From positions 25,099,001 to 25,163,000 of the forward strand of contig CM030832.1 in assembly GCA_018105865.1 (NCBI GenBank): a stretch of DNA of 64,000 bases. Direction: 5' to 3'. Both the position numbers and the translations under genes were made by a program. The notes below the pieces were generated by a model. That model was not told where the DNA came from. It was given only the letters and a program-made list of their open reading frames with translations, and ran no database searches. Positions 1 to 10,837 of this stretch are shown one piece after another; position 1 is the stretch's first letter, and each line of letters opens with the position of its first letter. This DNA comes from Metaphire vulgaris. Taxonomy: Eukaryota; Annelida; Clitellata; Crassiclitellata; Megascolecidae.

Positions 1-470
1 AAGTACATGTACTATCAAAAGAGTCCAGTGAAACCTAATATCTTCATACTTCATTAACCAGAACAATACCAGCAGCATGAAACGCGTGTCAAGCACTAAA
101 CACTAATCAACGACTGCACTCATTCTACCATGATGCCAAATATCTGGATCCACAACCACAAGGGCAAAACTCAACGGAAAATTAATGTCTGTAAACGCGC
201 CGACCCTTTGCTGGCACTCATTGCTCATGCCATTGATTGCGACTGCACTAGGCCTACTCACCTGTGATCAATATGCACAGCTTTCACTCTTAGGTTACTA
301 AGTAAAGGTCAAAAACTGAAATATAATTAAGTAGTTATTAAGCATAGCAAGACGCAACATGAACAAGATCATGCATTAATGCATCTGTAGAAATAATCAA
401 TTATTGACCACAATGACGGACACTTGCTTAGCAGTCTGTTATCAAAATACTGGACATTGAAACTTTGTTT
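1..470. other. no feature recognised
   Basis: AT-rich unique-looking sequence downstream of WASHC1, with no convincing coding region or repeat. Confidence 0.5.
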
Positions 471-474
471 CTAT

Positions 475-683
475 ATGCTGGACATGGGACTAATCCTAAG
501 TAGAACTGGTTTCATTACGCAGGATATGAGACTAATCCTAAGCAGAACTGCTTCTTTATGCTGGTTATTGGACTAATCCTAAGCAGAACTTTGTTTCTAT
601 ATGCTGGACATGGGACTAATCCTAAGCAGAACCTGTCTCATTATGCCGGATATACGACTAATCTTAAGCAGTCCTATTGTATT
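475..683. repeat. 42-base tandem array with repeated TAATCC cores
   Basis: Five diverged units of 41-43 bases each carry GACTAATCCTAAGCAGAAC-like sequence. The TAATCC cores start at 491, 533, 574 and 617, and a TAATCT variant starts at 659. The array lies downstream of the WASHC1 stop, in its 3' UTR or flank. Confidence 0.85.
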
Positions 684-759
684 ATGTATATAAGCAGTGT
701 CAATTTTCATTACCATTAGATACAAATTAAATTTCTACAGCAGAGAGGAATAAAATGAA

Positions 760-765
760 TTTATT
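760..765 (-). terminator. candidate WASHC1 polyadenylation signal
   Basis: The minus strand reads AATAAA here, about 340 bases downstream of the WASHC1 stop codon. It is one of several AT-rich possibilities and is supported only by position. Confidence 0.25.
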
Positions 766-1104
766 TAACTGTACTACTGTACATGGATATTGCAAAACAA
801 TCACACAAGCATAGGTGCATCTGTGTGTATAATGTATATATTTACTGTATATACTGTAATACCACATATCACAAGTGAACAGATATAGAGAATGTTTGAT
901 ACATGTGAAATGCTAATTCGATAATCACACGGTCTGATCATGCGCTCAAATGTCAAGTGACCAGGCAGGCACCGTGCAGTGCAATGACCGAACACCTTCC
1001 AAGCAGAACCAGCAATTATGAAATATATTTAGATAAGTTTAGTCTAGTCGACAGTTCTGTGCAAAGATCTTGTCAAACTCTAGTCACATGACCAAACTCT
1101 CTTG

Positions 1105-1480
1105 CTATTCCCAATCTTTGTCTTTGAAGTCGGATGAATGTTGGCCCGCACTGCCGGAGTCGGACGGAGGCGGCGGAATTATATCCGATATTTTGTCAAG
1201 GATGTTTTTCGATCCCTTTGCCGAATGGCTGCCGCCCCTAGCATCGCCTCCGGATATACCCTTCCGTCGCATACGGAGTTGCTCGGCCAGGTCGCTCATT
1301 AGGTCACCTCCACCCTTGGTGCTCTCTTCTTGTTTCTTCTTCTTGCTCTCCTTCTTTCGCTCGGCGGCGCTCCGCAGTTTCATTTTGCCGCCCGCATTAC
1401 GAATGGCGTCCATGAGACTTGCGCGACCGTCCATCTGCGGCACGTCGGCCATCGCAGGACTTGGCTTTGCACCCGCAGCA
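1105..1480 (-). CDS. WASHC1: WASHC1 coding exon 5 (VCA module and stop)
   Basis: The exon has a TTTTTCAG acceptor, 125 codons and a TAG stop. It holds a WH2-like actin-binding motif (RASLMDAIRNAGG with KLRS downstream), a lysine-rich linker, the central motif (LMSDLAEQLRMRRKGISG) and an acidic tail ending in DKDWE. The terminal tryptophan is the Arp2/3 contact typical of the family. All key positions look intact, which argues that the gene is under selection. Confidence 0.95.
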
Positions 1481-2821
1481 CTGAAAAACGTTGATTCTGA
1501 TTAAACAGGGAAATACGTAATTCAATATTGCTTCAAAATAATAATAAAATAACAACATTTTCTTTTCATTCAATGACTGATAATTAATTAGTTATAATTA
1601 GGGAACAAGAAAATGCACAAGTCTCAAATGTCACTGAATGCCATTACTCTTAGGGTCCATCCATAAAGTACGTATGCACTGATAGGGAAGGAGGGTGGGA
1701 GTCGGATTTTGGAGATTTTTTTCTACGTATGCAAAGGTGGCGGAAGACAATAAAACGTACCCTGGCTGGTCTACTAGGGGCGTTGAGGATCGAGAAAACT
1801 TCACTCCTTATATATTAACCATAACCTTAACCCTAACCCAAGCCTTATCCTTTACCGATTCCAACGAAATTTTACAAACATAAAGAGGCATCAATGTAAG
1901 ACTTTAGTGCAAATTTTCATTAGAATCCATTGAGTCGTTTTAGCAGATTTGAACTTTTAAAATTCGCTGTCACTCCTTTTATATATTAACCCTAACCTTA
2001 ACCCTAGCCCATGCCTTATCCTTCCCCGATTCAAACAAAATTTTACACACATAAAGAGGTATCAATTTATGACTTTGGTGTAAAATTTAATTAAAATCCA
2101 TTCAGCCGTTTTAGCAGAATTCATTGTTTGCAATTCGTTGTCACTCCTTATATATTAACCCTAGCCCATGACTTTTCCATCACTGATTCAAAGAAATTTG
2201 GTGGCCAGCCAAAGAGGTTTAACCCCTCAAACCCCCGTTGACTACACCACTGATTTCAAAACAATATTAAAGATGCAGTATGCCACGCCTGCTGTAATAA
2301 TAACATATCCAAAATTTTACAAATTAAAAATTTTATAAGAAAATTTAAAGTTCCTATTTCTCAAAGGTACTCCGGCCCGCCATAGGCCATGCCAGGGTAC
2401 TTTCAAAAGTACCTCGGCCTGGGCCGACAAGGCCAACAGGAGTGTGCTGCCTATGGATGTATGTTGTGTGGAACAGGGGAGTTGAAAATATGCCTTTTTT
2501 GCGTGCATACTTTATGGATGAGCCCCTACTTTTATATTTAAAAGCTAGTTGCTATTAATACAATTCCATTAAATAATCTGAAATTGGGAACACTTATTTG
2601 TCTGGCTTTAATTAGATTCAATGATGTTGACTGATTTGTTATACAAGAATTTTTACCTCTCTAAATTGAATTGAAAAAATGGATTGACAACATAAATTAA
2701 GAAAATTTTAAAGAAAGACAATTGACATTATTGCAGAATGAGGAAAATTAACATTTGACAAAAAGGCCTGGAAATGTTTTCTGACTAGCTATTGCCACTA
2801 ATGAGTTGGTAGAGAGCAATT

Positions 2822-2859
<38 letters not shown>

Positions 2860-5800
2860 ATTGAATTTTATCTTCTCCAGTCCAAATCCCACTTTTATCA
2901 AATAAAATTTTTAGGCAAAGCACGATTACCGTAAACCTGTCAACAAATCAAAGAGTTAAACTAGCACCATCTACTTAGAACAAAACCAGAACTAACCCGA
3001 CATCACCCGACGCTGAAGGTCCTGCAGCTGGTGGAGGAGGTGGAGGAGGAGGTGGTGGTAGTGCAGCTGGTGGGGCGGTGGTGGTGGCGGTGGTGGTGGC
3101 GGGGAGGAACGCCTGGTGGAGGCGGTGGACCAGGCAAAGAAGTCGACTGAGATGAAATGGGTGGAGGGGGTGGTGGAGGTACACCTAATGGCTGGGCTGG
3201 TGGAGCGTCAAGCAGTGGCGAAGGCAGGGTGGAGAACGAGGGGACATGCCTGCCAAAGGTCGGAAGGTCATCGAGGTCGGGAATGATGGAGGGCAGATCC
3301 GGCATGTTGCTTCCAGGAACCGACGGAGCGATGGAATGACCGCGGTCGGCAGAATACATCAGGTCGTCGGCAACTCCTGAAGGTAAACATTTTCCTCAAT
3401 AAATTAAAAAAAGCAAAAAAAATTTTTAAAATAGAGCAGATAGCATATGTGCATGATAGCTCTTTCAAAATACAGTGAAACCCAATTTTGAGCATCAGAA
3501 CAATGTCAAAGTGCTGTTGTTATACTAAACAATGGCATAGTAGGGTTTTTGGGGGGCCCGGAGCTTTGGGGGTGAGCCCTGAAAACATCCTTTGATTTAA
3601 GAAAAAAACACAATATTTGCATATTTCACAGTTTCACTCCCCTATTATATTATTAAATATCAAATCATAGATTCATTTGAGTGTGTACGCATTTTGTGAC
3701 ATGTGCTTCTACTTTTAGGCTTTGTCAATTTTTTAAAATTACATTCCAAATATTTTGAAAGCAAAAAAACAGAATCACTATAAGAAGGCTTCTGACTGTT
3801 TCTAAAGCCCTCATCCAGGCGCACAATACCACGGATACTGGGCTAGTGCATCATGCAGCATGCCTGTTTGACTTATCACAGCTCTTTACCACTGCTCCTC
3901 ATTTTACCACCACCCTCTAGTAAGTAAGGCTGAGTCGACCTTAGGGCTCCAGTGGGTCTCAAACCCGCGACCTTCTGCTCTATGGTCCAAAATTGTTATG
4001 GCTCTTCTAACTTCCCTCCCCACTCAAATAAGTACCAGTTCTAAAATCTGTGGCATTATTCAATTTGAACCTCATTCAATTAACGCCAGTTAAAAACTTT
4101 GGCATTCACCATGGTCACAGTGCTATAAAAAAACTGACTATATAATAATAACAATAATAATAACAAGATAGTAACAAAAATAACAATGAAGTTGGAAGCT
4201 GCATAGATGTGGTTTCTCAAATGTAAGCAAAAAAATTCATGGACAGAAAAACTACTAACGAGGAAGTTCTACGATTTTTGGAGCAAAATGGAAATGATAA
4301 AAACCATAAGAAAGCTGTTAACAGCTGTAATTTTTGGACACATAATAAGAAAGGACAGAATGGAAAAAACTGGTAATAATAGGAAAAAATAGAGGGACAA
4401 AGATCAAGAGGAAGACAAAGAATAAGATACACAGACATCCTAAGGAGAAGAATCAGGAATTAAATTCCTATAACATTGAACTGAAAAGAACAGAAACAGA
4501 GCAGTATGGAAATCCACGTGGTCGGATAAAATGTCTGCGGACAAAATGTAACTCTAACTCTAACCCTAAACCATGACATTTTGTCCGCAGACGTTTTGTC
4601 CCCATGACATTTTGTCTGTGACATTTTGTCCTAGCACCGAAATCTATTATTGCTGATGCACAATACATAACACATGATGAAGAAGAATGATATATAATGA
4701 TAAAAGACGAATAATAATAATAATAATGATAAAATATTAAAATAAATCAAATGTAGTTGATAGTTATGTCAAGATGCATGTAGCAGCTTGATTGACTTTT
4801 TTTATTTCAATCTACTTTACAAAGCCATCAATTCCGCACTAATCAGTCGACAGCTTTAAACAATTTGCACCAGCACAGCTGCAAACCTACCCAAAAGGTC
4901 AGGGAGACTGTCTGGGACAGAAAGTTCCGGCACAGATCCGAGTCCGGGGTTGTATGAATAGCTCTCGGTGGCATAACGCATCGGCTCTTCGCGCTGCATA
5001 ATGGTTCTTGGCGCGTCAGCCAAAGTGCTGGAATCCTCGTCAAGTGACGACCGCGTCTTTGTTACGACACCGAGTGGATCAAGAGTCACATACTTCTTGT
5101 ACCTGGACAGAAAATGCATTAGAAAACAATAATGTTACCAATGCAGATCTGTTACATTCCCACATTCGTTTCCACTACCAGTGGCAGTTCCAGGATTTCT
5201 TGGTGGGGAGGATGGAATGAATTCATAGGAAGTTGTTAGGGGGATGAAAAGAGAAGAAAAAATCAATAAACTTTGCCGAAAAAGGCCAACAAAAGGAAAT
5301 CTTTTCCCCTAATTTTACTACACTTTTACCAAAAAATAGGTTGACAAGCAAAAAAGGTCATCTGCAGTTTTTCCCCATAGTTTCACTAGACTTTTACACA
5401 AAAATAGGTTTAACAAGGAAAAAAAATTCTGGTGGGGGATGCATCCCCACTCATCCCCCACGTGGAACCGCCACTGTCCACGACCACTTTTTTCAGATTG
5501 GTTCTCAAAAATACTCTTTTGCCACTTTCATCATTTTTGTTCTGGCAGAAGAAATGAAACTATTACAGCTGTAACTTAATGGATCTGGCAGGACAGATTT
5601 TATCTTGTAATCAATCTACATCAGGGTTTCCCAAAATCTTTGGAACCGCGACCGACTTTGGCGGCTTTTTAGTGTGCAGCGACCCTGCAAAAAAGAAAGA
5701 CGGTTCCTCAATATGTGCAAAAGAAGGAAGCTGCAATACTTCGGGCACGTACAGTGGAACGGCGACACTAGGTCAACATTGGAGAGGACAGTCCAACAAG

Positions 5801-8550
5801 GAATGATGCCGGGAACTAGACGAAGAGGGCGACTAGGGAGATGATGGGCGGATGACTTGGAAGAGTGGACAGGAATGAAAATGTCAGCAGCAGTCAAGAA
5901 GAAAGAGGATCGACATGGTTGGAGGAAAGAAATTCATGCTGTCACCTTAACTTCAGTTCATGAAGGAACAAGGAGAAGATGATGACCCTGCAAATGCTGT
6001 CAACTAAAAGTGGATAAAAAACTAATTATATTAGGCCTAATATAAGCTTTGAACGGATTGCAGGTGTATAAATTTCTTAAAACAAAACCTACTTGTGCAA
6101 CTTTGCAAAGCTAGTGAAATTATGGTTCTGGTCAGGAAATGACACTTTTGAATCTAATTTCACTCTACCCCGTGACCCACTGGACAGAGCCCCATGGTCC
6201 ACTTTTGGGTTGCGACCCACAGTTTGGAAACACTGATCTACTTAACCATAGTCAAAGACAGAAGAGTTGAAGAGGTCGTATTAACAATAACACTTTGCTT
6301 GATATCAACTTGTGGTGGAACCTTAAGTCAGTGTATAACTCTACCCCATAGTGTCAACACAAGGTATTCATAATGTTAAGCAGGTCATATAGGCATGGAT
6401 GAAGTGTTTTGTGAAAATTTCTACCAACTCAACAGCTTAACCTCCCTACCGGTAACGACGACCATGACTCATCCAACAATTTTTATACAAAAAGCGGTAA
6501 GGACGACCGTTACTCGTCCTTTGTCTATATCTACAGTAGTGGGCATTCGGGGCAGGTGAGACCACCCAGTTAATTGCTTATGTGACGTGCCCACATAAAA
6601 GCGACAATTTGCAACATTATGTTCTAGCAAACGAGGAATGCATGTGGACCCTCAGAGTCCATTAATTGGCACATTCAGGTGTCCAATAATTACCCATATA
6701 TGCTTCTTGTCCTGTGGCAAAATCAGGCGAACAATAACTTGGCTATCGGGTGAGTATGTGCTTAAGAAACAATGTAATGAATGCAATGGAATGGAAAACT
6801 GCCAAAGAATGTAATGCCGAGGAGGTTAAACCAAAGTCTGAGTCATCTTAGAAAACAAAGGATAGCTTAGGCAGGGTGCTTACAGACTTGACATTTTAAA
6901 ATTTCCTGAGTTTTCCAGTGTTTTCCAGACAATTTCTGAAATGTTTCCAGATGTATTAGTAATCATAAACTGTGGGTTTGGGCTAACCAAAAAAACTGAT
7001 AGTGAAATTACTAACATGCATAACCTTGTATTACTTGTATGCATCCAGCTACCAAAGATCTGCTGTAGCCTAATTTCAACAAGTGTTAAAAATTAGAAAC
7101 AATTCACTTGTCACTTTTGGTATGTGTTGCATTATAAACACTTCATTATGACGGATAAACTGACTGCTCAGCACGAATTCCCTGAGTTACATCACAATTC
7201 CCTGAGTTTTCCATGACTTTTCCAGAATTACCAAAATCCATGAGTTTCCCAGGTTTTCCAGGTCTGTAAGCACCCTGTTAAGTTTCTCACACAGCATTCA
7301 GCAAGTAAGATCACTACTAAACCCTTACTATGGATAATACACTGACCAGCTAAAACCCCAAGCAAACCAAATCAAATTCTGCATGTGAAAAGCTTTGTAA
7401 AGCGGGTGTAAAGCAATAATATCCTTACGGATTTTCCGAGGTGTTGAAAAGAAGCAGTGAGCTGACTGAGTTTATGGATCGTGGAAGTCGTCCGAGTCCT
7501 TCGCTCTGACTGCTTTCGGATTTGGATTTCCATCCGGAAATGTTGACGAACTGGAACTGCCTTTTCTCTTGCATCACCTGCAACAATTGCCCAAGGCTCA
7601 AAGAAACAGCATAGAAATAAACTGCATCAAATTAATTAATACTATTCACTTTTTAACAGAATTACTCAACATTTTTTCTGGATTCCAGTAGCCCGCAATT
7701 GTACAAACATCAATTTTAAAAGTGAAAAAGGTAAAGGTGGATTCAATATTGCACAGGTATTTACAACAAGCACCAATGTAGCTAAATTATGTCAGTAATT
7801 ATCTAATCTCTTTCTAAATTTGCATTTCAATTTTAAACTACAGAAAACAAATTATTATTATTATTATTGTTATTATTATTACCATATTATTATTATTATT
7901 ATTGTTATATATTATATTATTATTATTATTATAATCTTACATGGCGATCACATAAGCAGGGTTGTTTGATTGCGGCTTCCTATTGCGTAAACTAAGAGCA
8001 ATTATAACTTCGTGACGCGGAAGGTGGTACTGGACTTTCGTTCACGCGTTGGTCTGTAACGCTTGGATTACTGTAACAGCCTACTCGCTCAAATCAACAT
8101 CACAATAAAGAGACTCAATCACCACAGAATGCAGCAGCTCGCTTAATAACAGAGACGCCAAGAAACCAGCATATTTCGCCAGTCCTTCGCTCTAAAACTG
8201 CACTGGCTTCCGGTGATCTCCAGAGTTGAGTTCAAAATTATCTCACTAGTGGATAAATGTCTTCGTGGCGATGCACCCCGAATACCTTAGAACTGACTGC
8301 ATGCTTGTCCGATCATCAGGCGAACCCACGGATTACGATCATGTGACACCTTTTCGATTACTCGTCACTCCTCGGACTAATTCAAAGTTCGGCGATCGCG
8401 TTCTCGGCTTGGCCCAACCTTCTGGAACAAGCTTCCATTGGAACTCCGTGATCGTTCTACTACACGGGACATTTTCTTATCGAGACTGAAAACATTTCTT
8501 TTCGAGCAATCAGCAGCAGCGCTTTAGTGACTTAATGCGCCTGTAATGAA

Positions 8551-8616
<66 letters not shown>

Positions 8617-9704
8617 AATGTACTGATTATTGTGGCAACTCGTCCTATAAGAACTGCGTAAACACATTACAAAGAATCACACAAGAATTACAGAAGAAAT
8701 CATGAGTAGCTCCTGCGGAATAGCCAGGTTTTAACCCTTTGCCGGGGTTCGCCGTATATATACGGCGGCGGAAAATCATATCTTACGGGGGAACACCGTA
8801 TATAAACGGTGTGCCAGATAAGCATGTGTGTACCCCGGACATAAGATTTTTACATCAATCCAATGCAGCAAGCGATTTAGTTACCGTCCATTCGATAGGT
8901 GGCAGCACCGTTTTCGATATTGTTGACTATAATATTATAAGCAAAGGGTATTGGCTTTATAGAGGCCAAGGCTGGGAAATGCATAGGAAAAGTCCGGGGC
9001 TAAAAAAATCATAACTACGCCAAATATGGTCCAATCTTCAAAATTTTGCACTATTCTGTTCCAATTACACTACTCTAAAACTCTCTCGCTCACAGTTGAG
9101 GGGTCACCGCTGAAAATTTTTTTTATTGAGCTTTGAAAATTTTTTGTCGGGGAGGGTCTGATTTCAGGGTGTAGAGTAGGGGGTGTAGTGCACCCCCTGG
9201 AAAGAAGCTGGTCTGCACCTTGTCTGCACCCCCTGTACCCTTAAAAAGTGTGCAGATGACCTTTTTTGCTTGTCAAGGGGTATTTTTAGGGTGAAATTGG
9301 GCGTCAACGACTTTTTTTGCTTGTCAAGGATTAGAAAGAGAAAACTTTTACCTCGAGGAAATCTGCACCTCCTGACGAAAATTCGTTCCGACGCCACTGA
9401 TGGCTACAGTCTTGACAGAGATTTTTAATGAGTTTTTATATATATATATGGTTTTAGAAAGTCGAAGGCTGTTGGGTAAAACATATTGGAAGTTGATCAT
9501 TTCGTTTTCACATCTCTGAATAGGTAAAAATAGTAATAATATTAAGACACATCTGTTCCAAAAATCTTATTCTCTTCTGCCTTAGATTGTTTTCCATTAA
9601 GCTTTTGCTTTTGATGACTGTTATTTATTTATTTCTATAACTGAACTCTGTAATGTGCCCTTGCTCCTGACATTTGGTAGCATGGTGCACAAGAAATTGT
9701 CAGT

Positions 9705-9773
<69 letters not shown>

Positions 9774-10438
9774 GTAATAATAATAATAAAATTTCAAGGA
9801 ATTTTGGTGAGGTAGTTGTTTTGTCTGGTGGATCAGATCTATCAAGCCATTTTTAGAGGTAACAATTAGTCTAATTTTAAATTATTTTAATAGTTGACTT
9901 CCAAAAAAATTAACAATTAATTAGTAGTTAATTTAGATTAAATCACAAAACCACTTGGTGACATTTATTGACAAATATGCATTTTTGCAGAGGGGTGCAG
10001 CTGCACCCCCTGCACCTCCACTTCATACGGGCCTGGTAGCTATGTTTTACGATAACTCACCTTCTCATCCAGAACAGTAAACTTCGAATGAATGTTGTAC
10101 TTTGTCGCTTTCGGTTGGTGAAGATTCTCCAAAGGATGAGCAAAAATACTCTCAAAATGTTTGTTATCGTCGCTGCTTGGATACTTGGCGGTTGAAAACA
10201 CCCTTGTGGCTCGGTTGGTGCCCTTGATGCGGTCGATCTTGGCTTGAGCAAGAGTGATGCGCTCGTTCAGCTGAGCGAGTTGGGCGCGTTTCGCTCCAAC
10301 GCGCTCGCCGATGCGCGTAAATACGTCGGACGCTACTTGTTCTAAGTACTGCAGGGAGCTGCAGATAGCCATTATCGATTCCTCTGATCGGAGGTCGGGA
10401 GGAACATAGGGCACGTTGTAATGGCCCTGCGATCCCAT
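1105..10438 (-). CDS. WASHC1: WASH complex subunit 1 (gene span, five coding exons)
   Basis: WASHC1 activates Arp2/3 to build branched actin on endosomes as part of the five-subunit WASH complex. The coding exons on the minus strand are 10438-10061, 7577-7429, 5102-4891, 3376-2997 and 1480-1105. All junctions have AG acceptors and GT donors, and the phases (0,2,1,2) agree. The product is about 498 residues, close to the roughly 465 of human WASH1. It has the N-terminal WAHD1 region (residues 1-170, with LAQAKIDRIKG and SSLLLFNTSEN), the YKKYVTLDPL segment, a proline-rich linker, a WH2 motif, a central region containing LMSDL and MRRKGISG, and an acidic end with the terminal tryptophan (DKDWE). 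The proline-rich exon needs two extra bases to keep frame, so this copy is either mis-sequenced or broken. The first ATG (10438) precedes an HYNVPYVPPDLR segment that aligns with the vertebrate start region. Family assignment is secure; the exact start is likely. Confidence 0.95.
1653..2526. mobile_element. inverted-repeat DNA transposon, Harbinger-like ends
   Basis: The left end GGGTCCATCCATAAAGTACG and the right end, read in reverse as GGGGCTCATCCATAAAGTAT, form imperfect terminal inverted repeats. A TA dinucleotide lies just outside each end. No transposase is seen. The interior is mainly the 170-base tandem repeat listed separately. It lies in the last WASHC1 intron and runs antisense-neutral to it. 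Confidence 0.65.
1803..2212. repeat. 170-base tandem repeat with telomere-like motifs
   Basis: Units begin ACTCCTTATATATTAACC at 1803, 1972 and 2143; the third is cut off after about 70 bases. Each contains CCTAACCYTAACCCTA-like telomeric sequence and an ATTCAGYCGTTTTAGCAGA motif. It sits inside the inverted-repeat element at 1653-2526. Confidence 0.8.
2821..2858. repeat. (GAT)n microsatellite
   Basis: About twelve GAT units in the last WASHC1 intron. The surrounding 2527-2996 shows nothing else recognisable. Confidence 0.9.
2997..3376 (-). CDS. WASHC1: WASHC1 coding exon 4, proline-rich, frame-broken
   Basis: The exon opens with VADDLMYSADRGHSIAPS, the family's conserved DLMYSAD block, then becomes proline-rich. 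Its 380 bases do not fit the phases of its neighbours: exon 3 enters in one frame and exon 5 continues in another. The proline tract degrades into His/Arg codons between two GGGG runs on the plus strand (3101-3104 and 3072-3075), then returns to proline codons in a third frame. One missing base at each run would restore continuous proline coding and the correct exit frame. Sequencing error in a GC-rich repeat or true inactivation are both possible. Confidence 0.85.
3785..4005 (-). repeat. SINE-like repeat with tRNA-like B box
   Basis: On the minus strand, sequence near 3968-3953 reads as a B-box-like GGGTTTGAGACCC. The body (a CCTCATCCAGGCGC-type segment and AAGGCTGAGTCGACCTTAG) recurs at 49660-49852. 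The two copies define a family. Confidence 0.6.
4207..4480 (+). mobile_element. LINE 3' fragment (FGHIIRKDRMEKTGN type)
   Basis: The translation FGHIIRKDRMEKTGNNRKK followed by an RGRQRI-type basic region in another frame matches the C-terminal end of a non-LTR retrotransposon reverse-transcriptase ORF. The same C-terminus recurs at 19225, 57340 and 62540. It is decayed by stops and frameshifts. Confidence 0.65.
4518..4639. mobile_element. palindromic GACAAAATGTC element
   Basis: A short element built of repeated, oppositely oriented GACAAAATGTC words around a telomere-like CTAACCCTAAA core. The right end reads in reverse as CGGTGCTAGGACAAAATGTC. A second copy is at 51526-51676. Confidence 0.7.
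4891..5102 (-). CDS. WASHC1: WASHC1 coding exon 3
   Basis: This 212-base exon has a CCAG acceptor and a GTAGGT donor (phase 1). It encodes YKKYVTLDPLGVVTKT followed by a variable stretch and VPELSVPDSLPDLLG. These match the YKKY..LDPL..VTKT and VPEIDVPSYLPDLPG blocks of vertebrate WASH1. Confidence 0.93.
5179..5476. mobile_element. hAT-like MITE, CAGTGGCGGTTCCA family
   Basis: The ends CAGTGGCAGTTCCA and TGGAACCGCCACTG are inverted. The flanks TCCACTAC (5171-5178) and TCCACGAC (5477-5484) are an 8-base duplication with one change. It carries an exact copy of the shared internal motif at 5343-5362. It lies in the WASHC1 intron next to exon 3. Confidence 0.88.
5622..6235. mobile_element. hAT-like element with a LINE fragment inside
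   Basis: The ends CAGGGTTTCCCAAAATC and, in reverse, CAGTGTTTCCAAACTGTG are flanked by ATCTACAT and ATCTACTT. The interior around 5716-5990 encodes a decayed LINE C-terminus (QYFGHVQWNGD, then an RRRGRLGR-like basic patch). Confidence 0.8.
5716..5990 (+). mobile_element. LINE 3' fragment nested in hAT-like element
   Basis: The pieces LQYFGHVQWNGD, GTRRRGRLGR and DLEEWTG with KEDRHGWRK are the familiar end of many non-LTR reverse-transcriptase ORFs. Internal stops show it is dead. Confidence 0.65.
6441..6825. mobile_element. piggyBac-like MITE with TTAA flanks
   Basis: TTAA occurs at 6437-6440 and 6826-6829. The ends CCTCCCTACCGGTAACG and, in reverse, CCTCCTCGGCATTAC are short inverted repeats. 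There is no transposase. Confidence 0.6.
6872..7277. mobile_element. hAT-like MITE, CAGGGTGCTTACAGAC family
   Basis: The terminal inverted repeats are strong: CAGGGTGCTTACAGACTTG against CAGGGTGCTTACAGACCTG. The interior repeats TTCCCTGAGTTTTCCA words. A clear 8-base duplication is no longer visible. Confidence 0.75.
7429..7577 (-). CDS. WASHC1: WASHC1 coding exon 2
   Basis: This 149-base exon has a TTGCAG acceptor and a GTAAGG donor (phase 2). It translates as VMQEKRQFQF at the start and SINSVSSLLLFNTSEN near the end. The latter matches the conserved LPSNISSVSSLLLFNT region of vertebrate WASH1. It completes the WAHD1 domain. Confidence 0.92.
7855..7935. repeat. (ATT)n microsatellite
   Basis: Interrupted ATT repeats in WASHC1 intron 1. 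The bases 7578-7854 hold nothing recognised. Confidence 0.9.
8150..8620 (+). mobile_element. LINE 3' end with microsatellite tail
   Basis: Decayed reverse-transcriptase C-terminus: LRSKTALASG near 8200, then LSRLKTFLFEQ near 8475-8505 in another frame. It is followed by (CTAT)n and (ATT)n at 8551-8617, which looks like the retrotransposon tail. Confidence 0.65.
8735..8948. mobile_element. piggyBac-like MITE with two TATA palindromes
   Basis: TTAA at 8731-8734 is followed by CCCTTTGCCGGGG. The right end is GCAAAGGG followed by TATT, a one-step change from TTAA. Near its left end lie two palindromes, GCCGTATATATACGGC and CACCGTATATAAACGGTG. Confidence 0.6.
9172..9399. mobile_element. MITE fragment, one recognisable end
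   Basis: The right end GACGCCACTG resembles the CAGTGGCG-type termini. The interior has an exact reverse copy of the shared motif (9255-9274) and a second near copy at 9309. The left end was not found. Confidence 0.5.
9706..9789. repeat. (TAA)n microsatellite
   Basis: About 27 TAA units with one interruption, in WASHC1 intron 1. Confidence 0.95.
10061..10438 (-). CDS. WASHC1: WASHC1 coding exon 1 (WAHD1 N-terminus)
   Basis: The exon encodes 126 residues from MGSQGHYNVPYV to LDEK and ends at a GTGAGT donor (10060-10055) in phase 0. It is alpha-helical WAHD1 sequence that in the family binds the other WASH subunits. An AG acceptor at 10446-10445 lies six bases before the ATG, so the exon probably starts at 10444 with a very short 5' UTR portion. 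Confidence 0.92.
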
Positions 10439-10475
10439 TCTCACCTACAATATTGCCAGACATTGTGACCAACGC

Positions 10476-10781
10476 CAGTGGCGGTTCCACGTGGGGGATG
10501 AGTGGGGATGCATCCTCCCCCCACCGGACTTTCGGAGTTACTTTTTTGCTTGTGAAAACCTATTTTTGGGTAAAAGTCTAGTAAAACTAACTGGGATGAC
10601 CATTTTTGCTTGTCAACCTATTTTTTTGGTAAAAGCACAGTAAAATTAGGGATACAATTCCTTTTTTTCAGCCCTTTTCAGCAAAGTTTATTGATTTTTT
10701 TCCTTCTATTTTCATCCCCCCACCACCAACTTTTTATGAATTCATTCATCCCCCCACCAAGAAATCCTGGAACCACCACTG
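10476..10781. mobile_element. hAT-like MITE, CAGTGGCGGTTCCA family
   Basis: The ends CAGTGGCGGTTCCA and TGGAACCACCACTG are flanked by ACCAACGC and ACCAATGC. It is inverted relative to the copies at 5179, 10910 and 29347. It lies 31 bases upstream of WASHC1 coding exon 1. Confidence 0.9.
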
Positions 10782-10837
10782 ACCAATGCGACTAGCCTCG
10801 AATCATTCGTAACGAAATCAAAAAATTAAAGACTCAC

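Noticed and set aside
475..683. CRISPR-like array
   Set aside because: The regular 42-base spacing is a tandem repeat with no distinct spacers, and the genome is an animal's.
1070..1504. Plus-strand open frame of 144 codons
   Set aside because: It is the antisense shadow of WASHC1 exon 5, whose minus-strand frame matches the WASH VCA region residue by residue.
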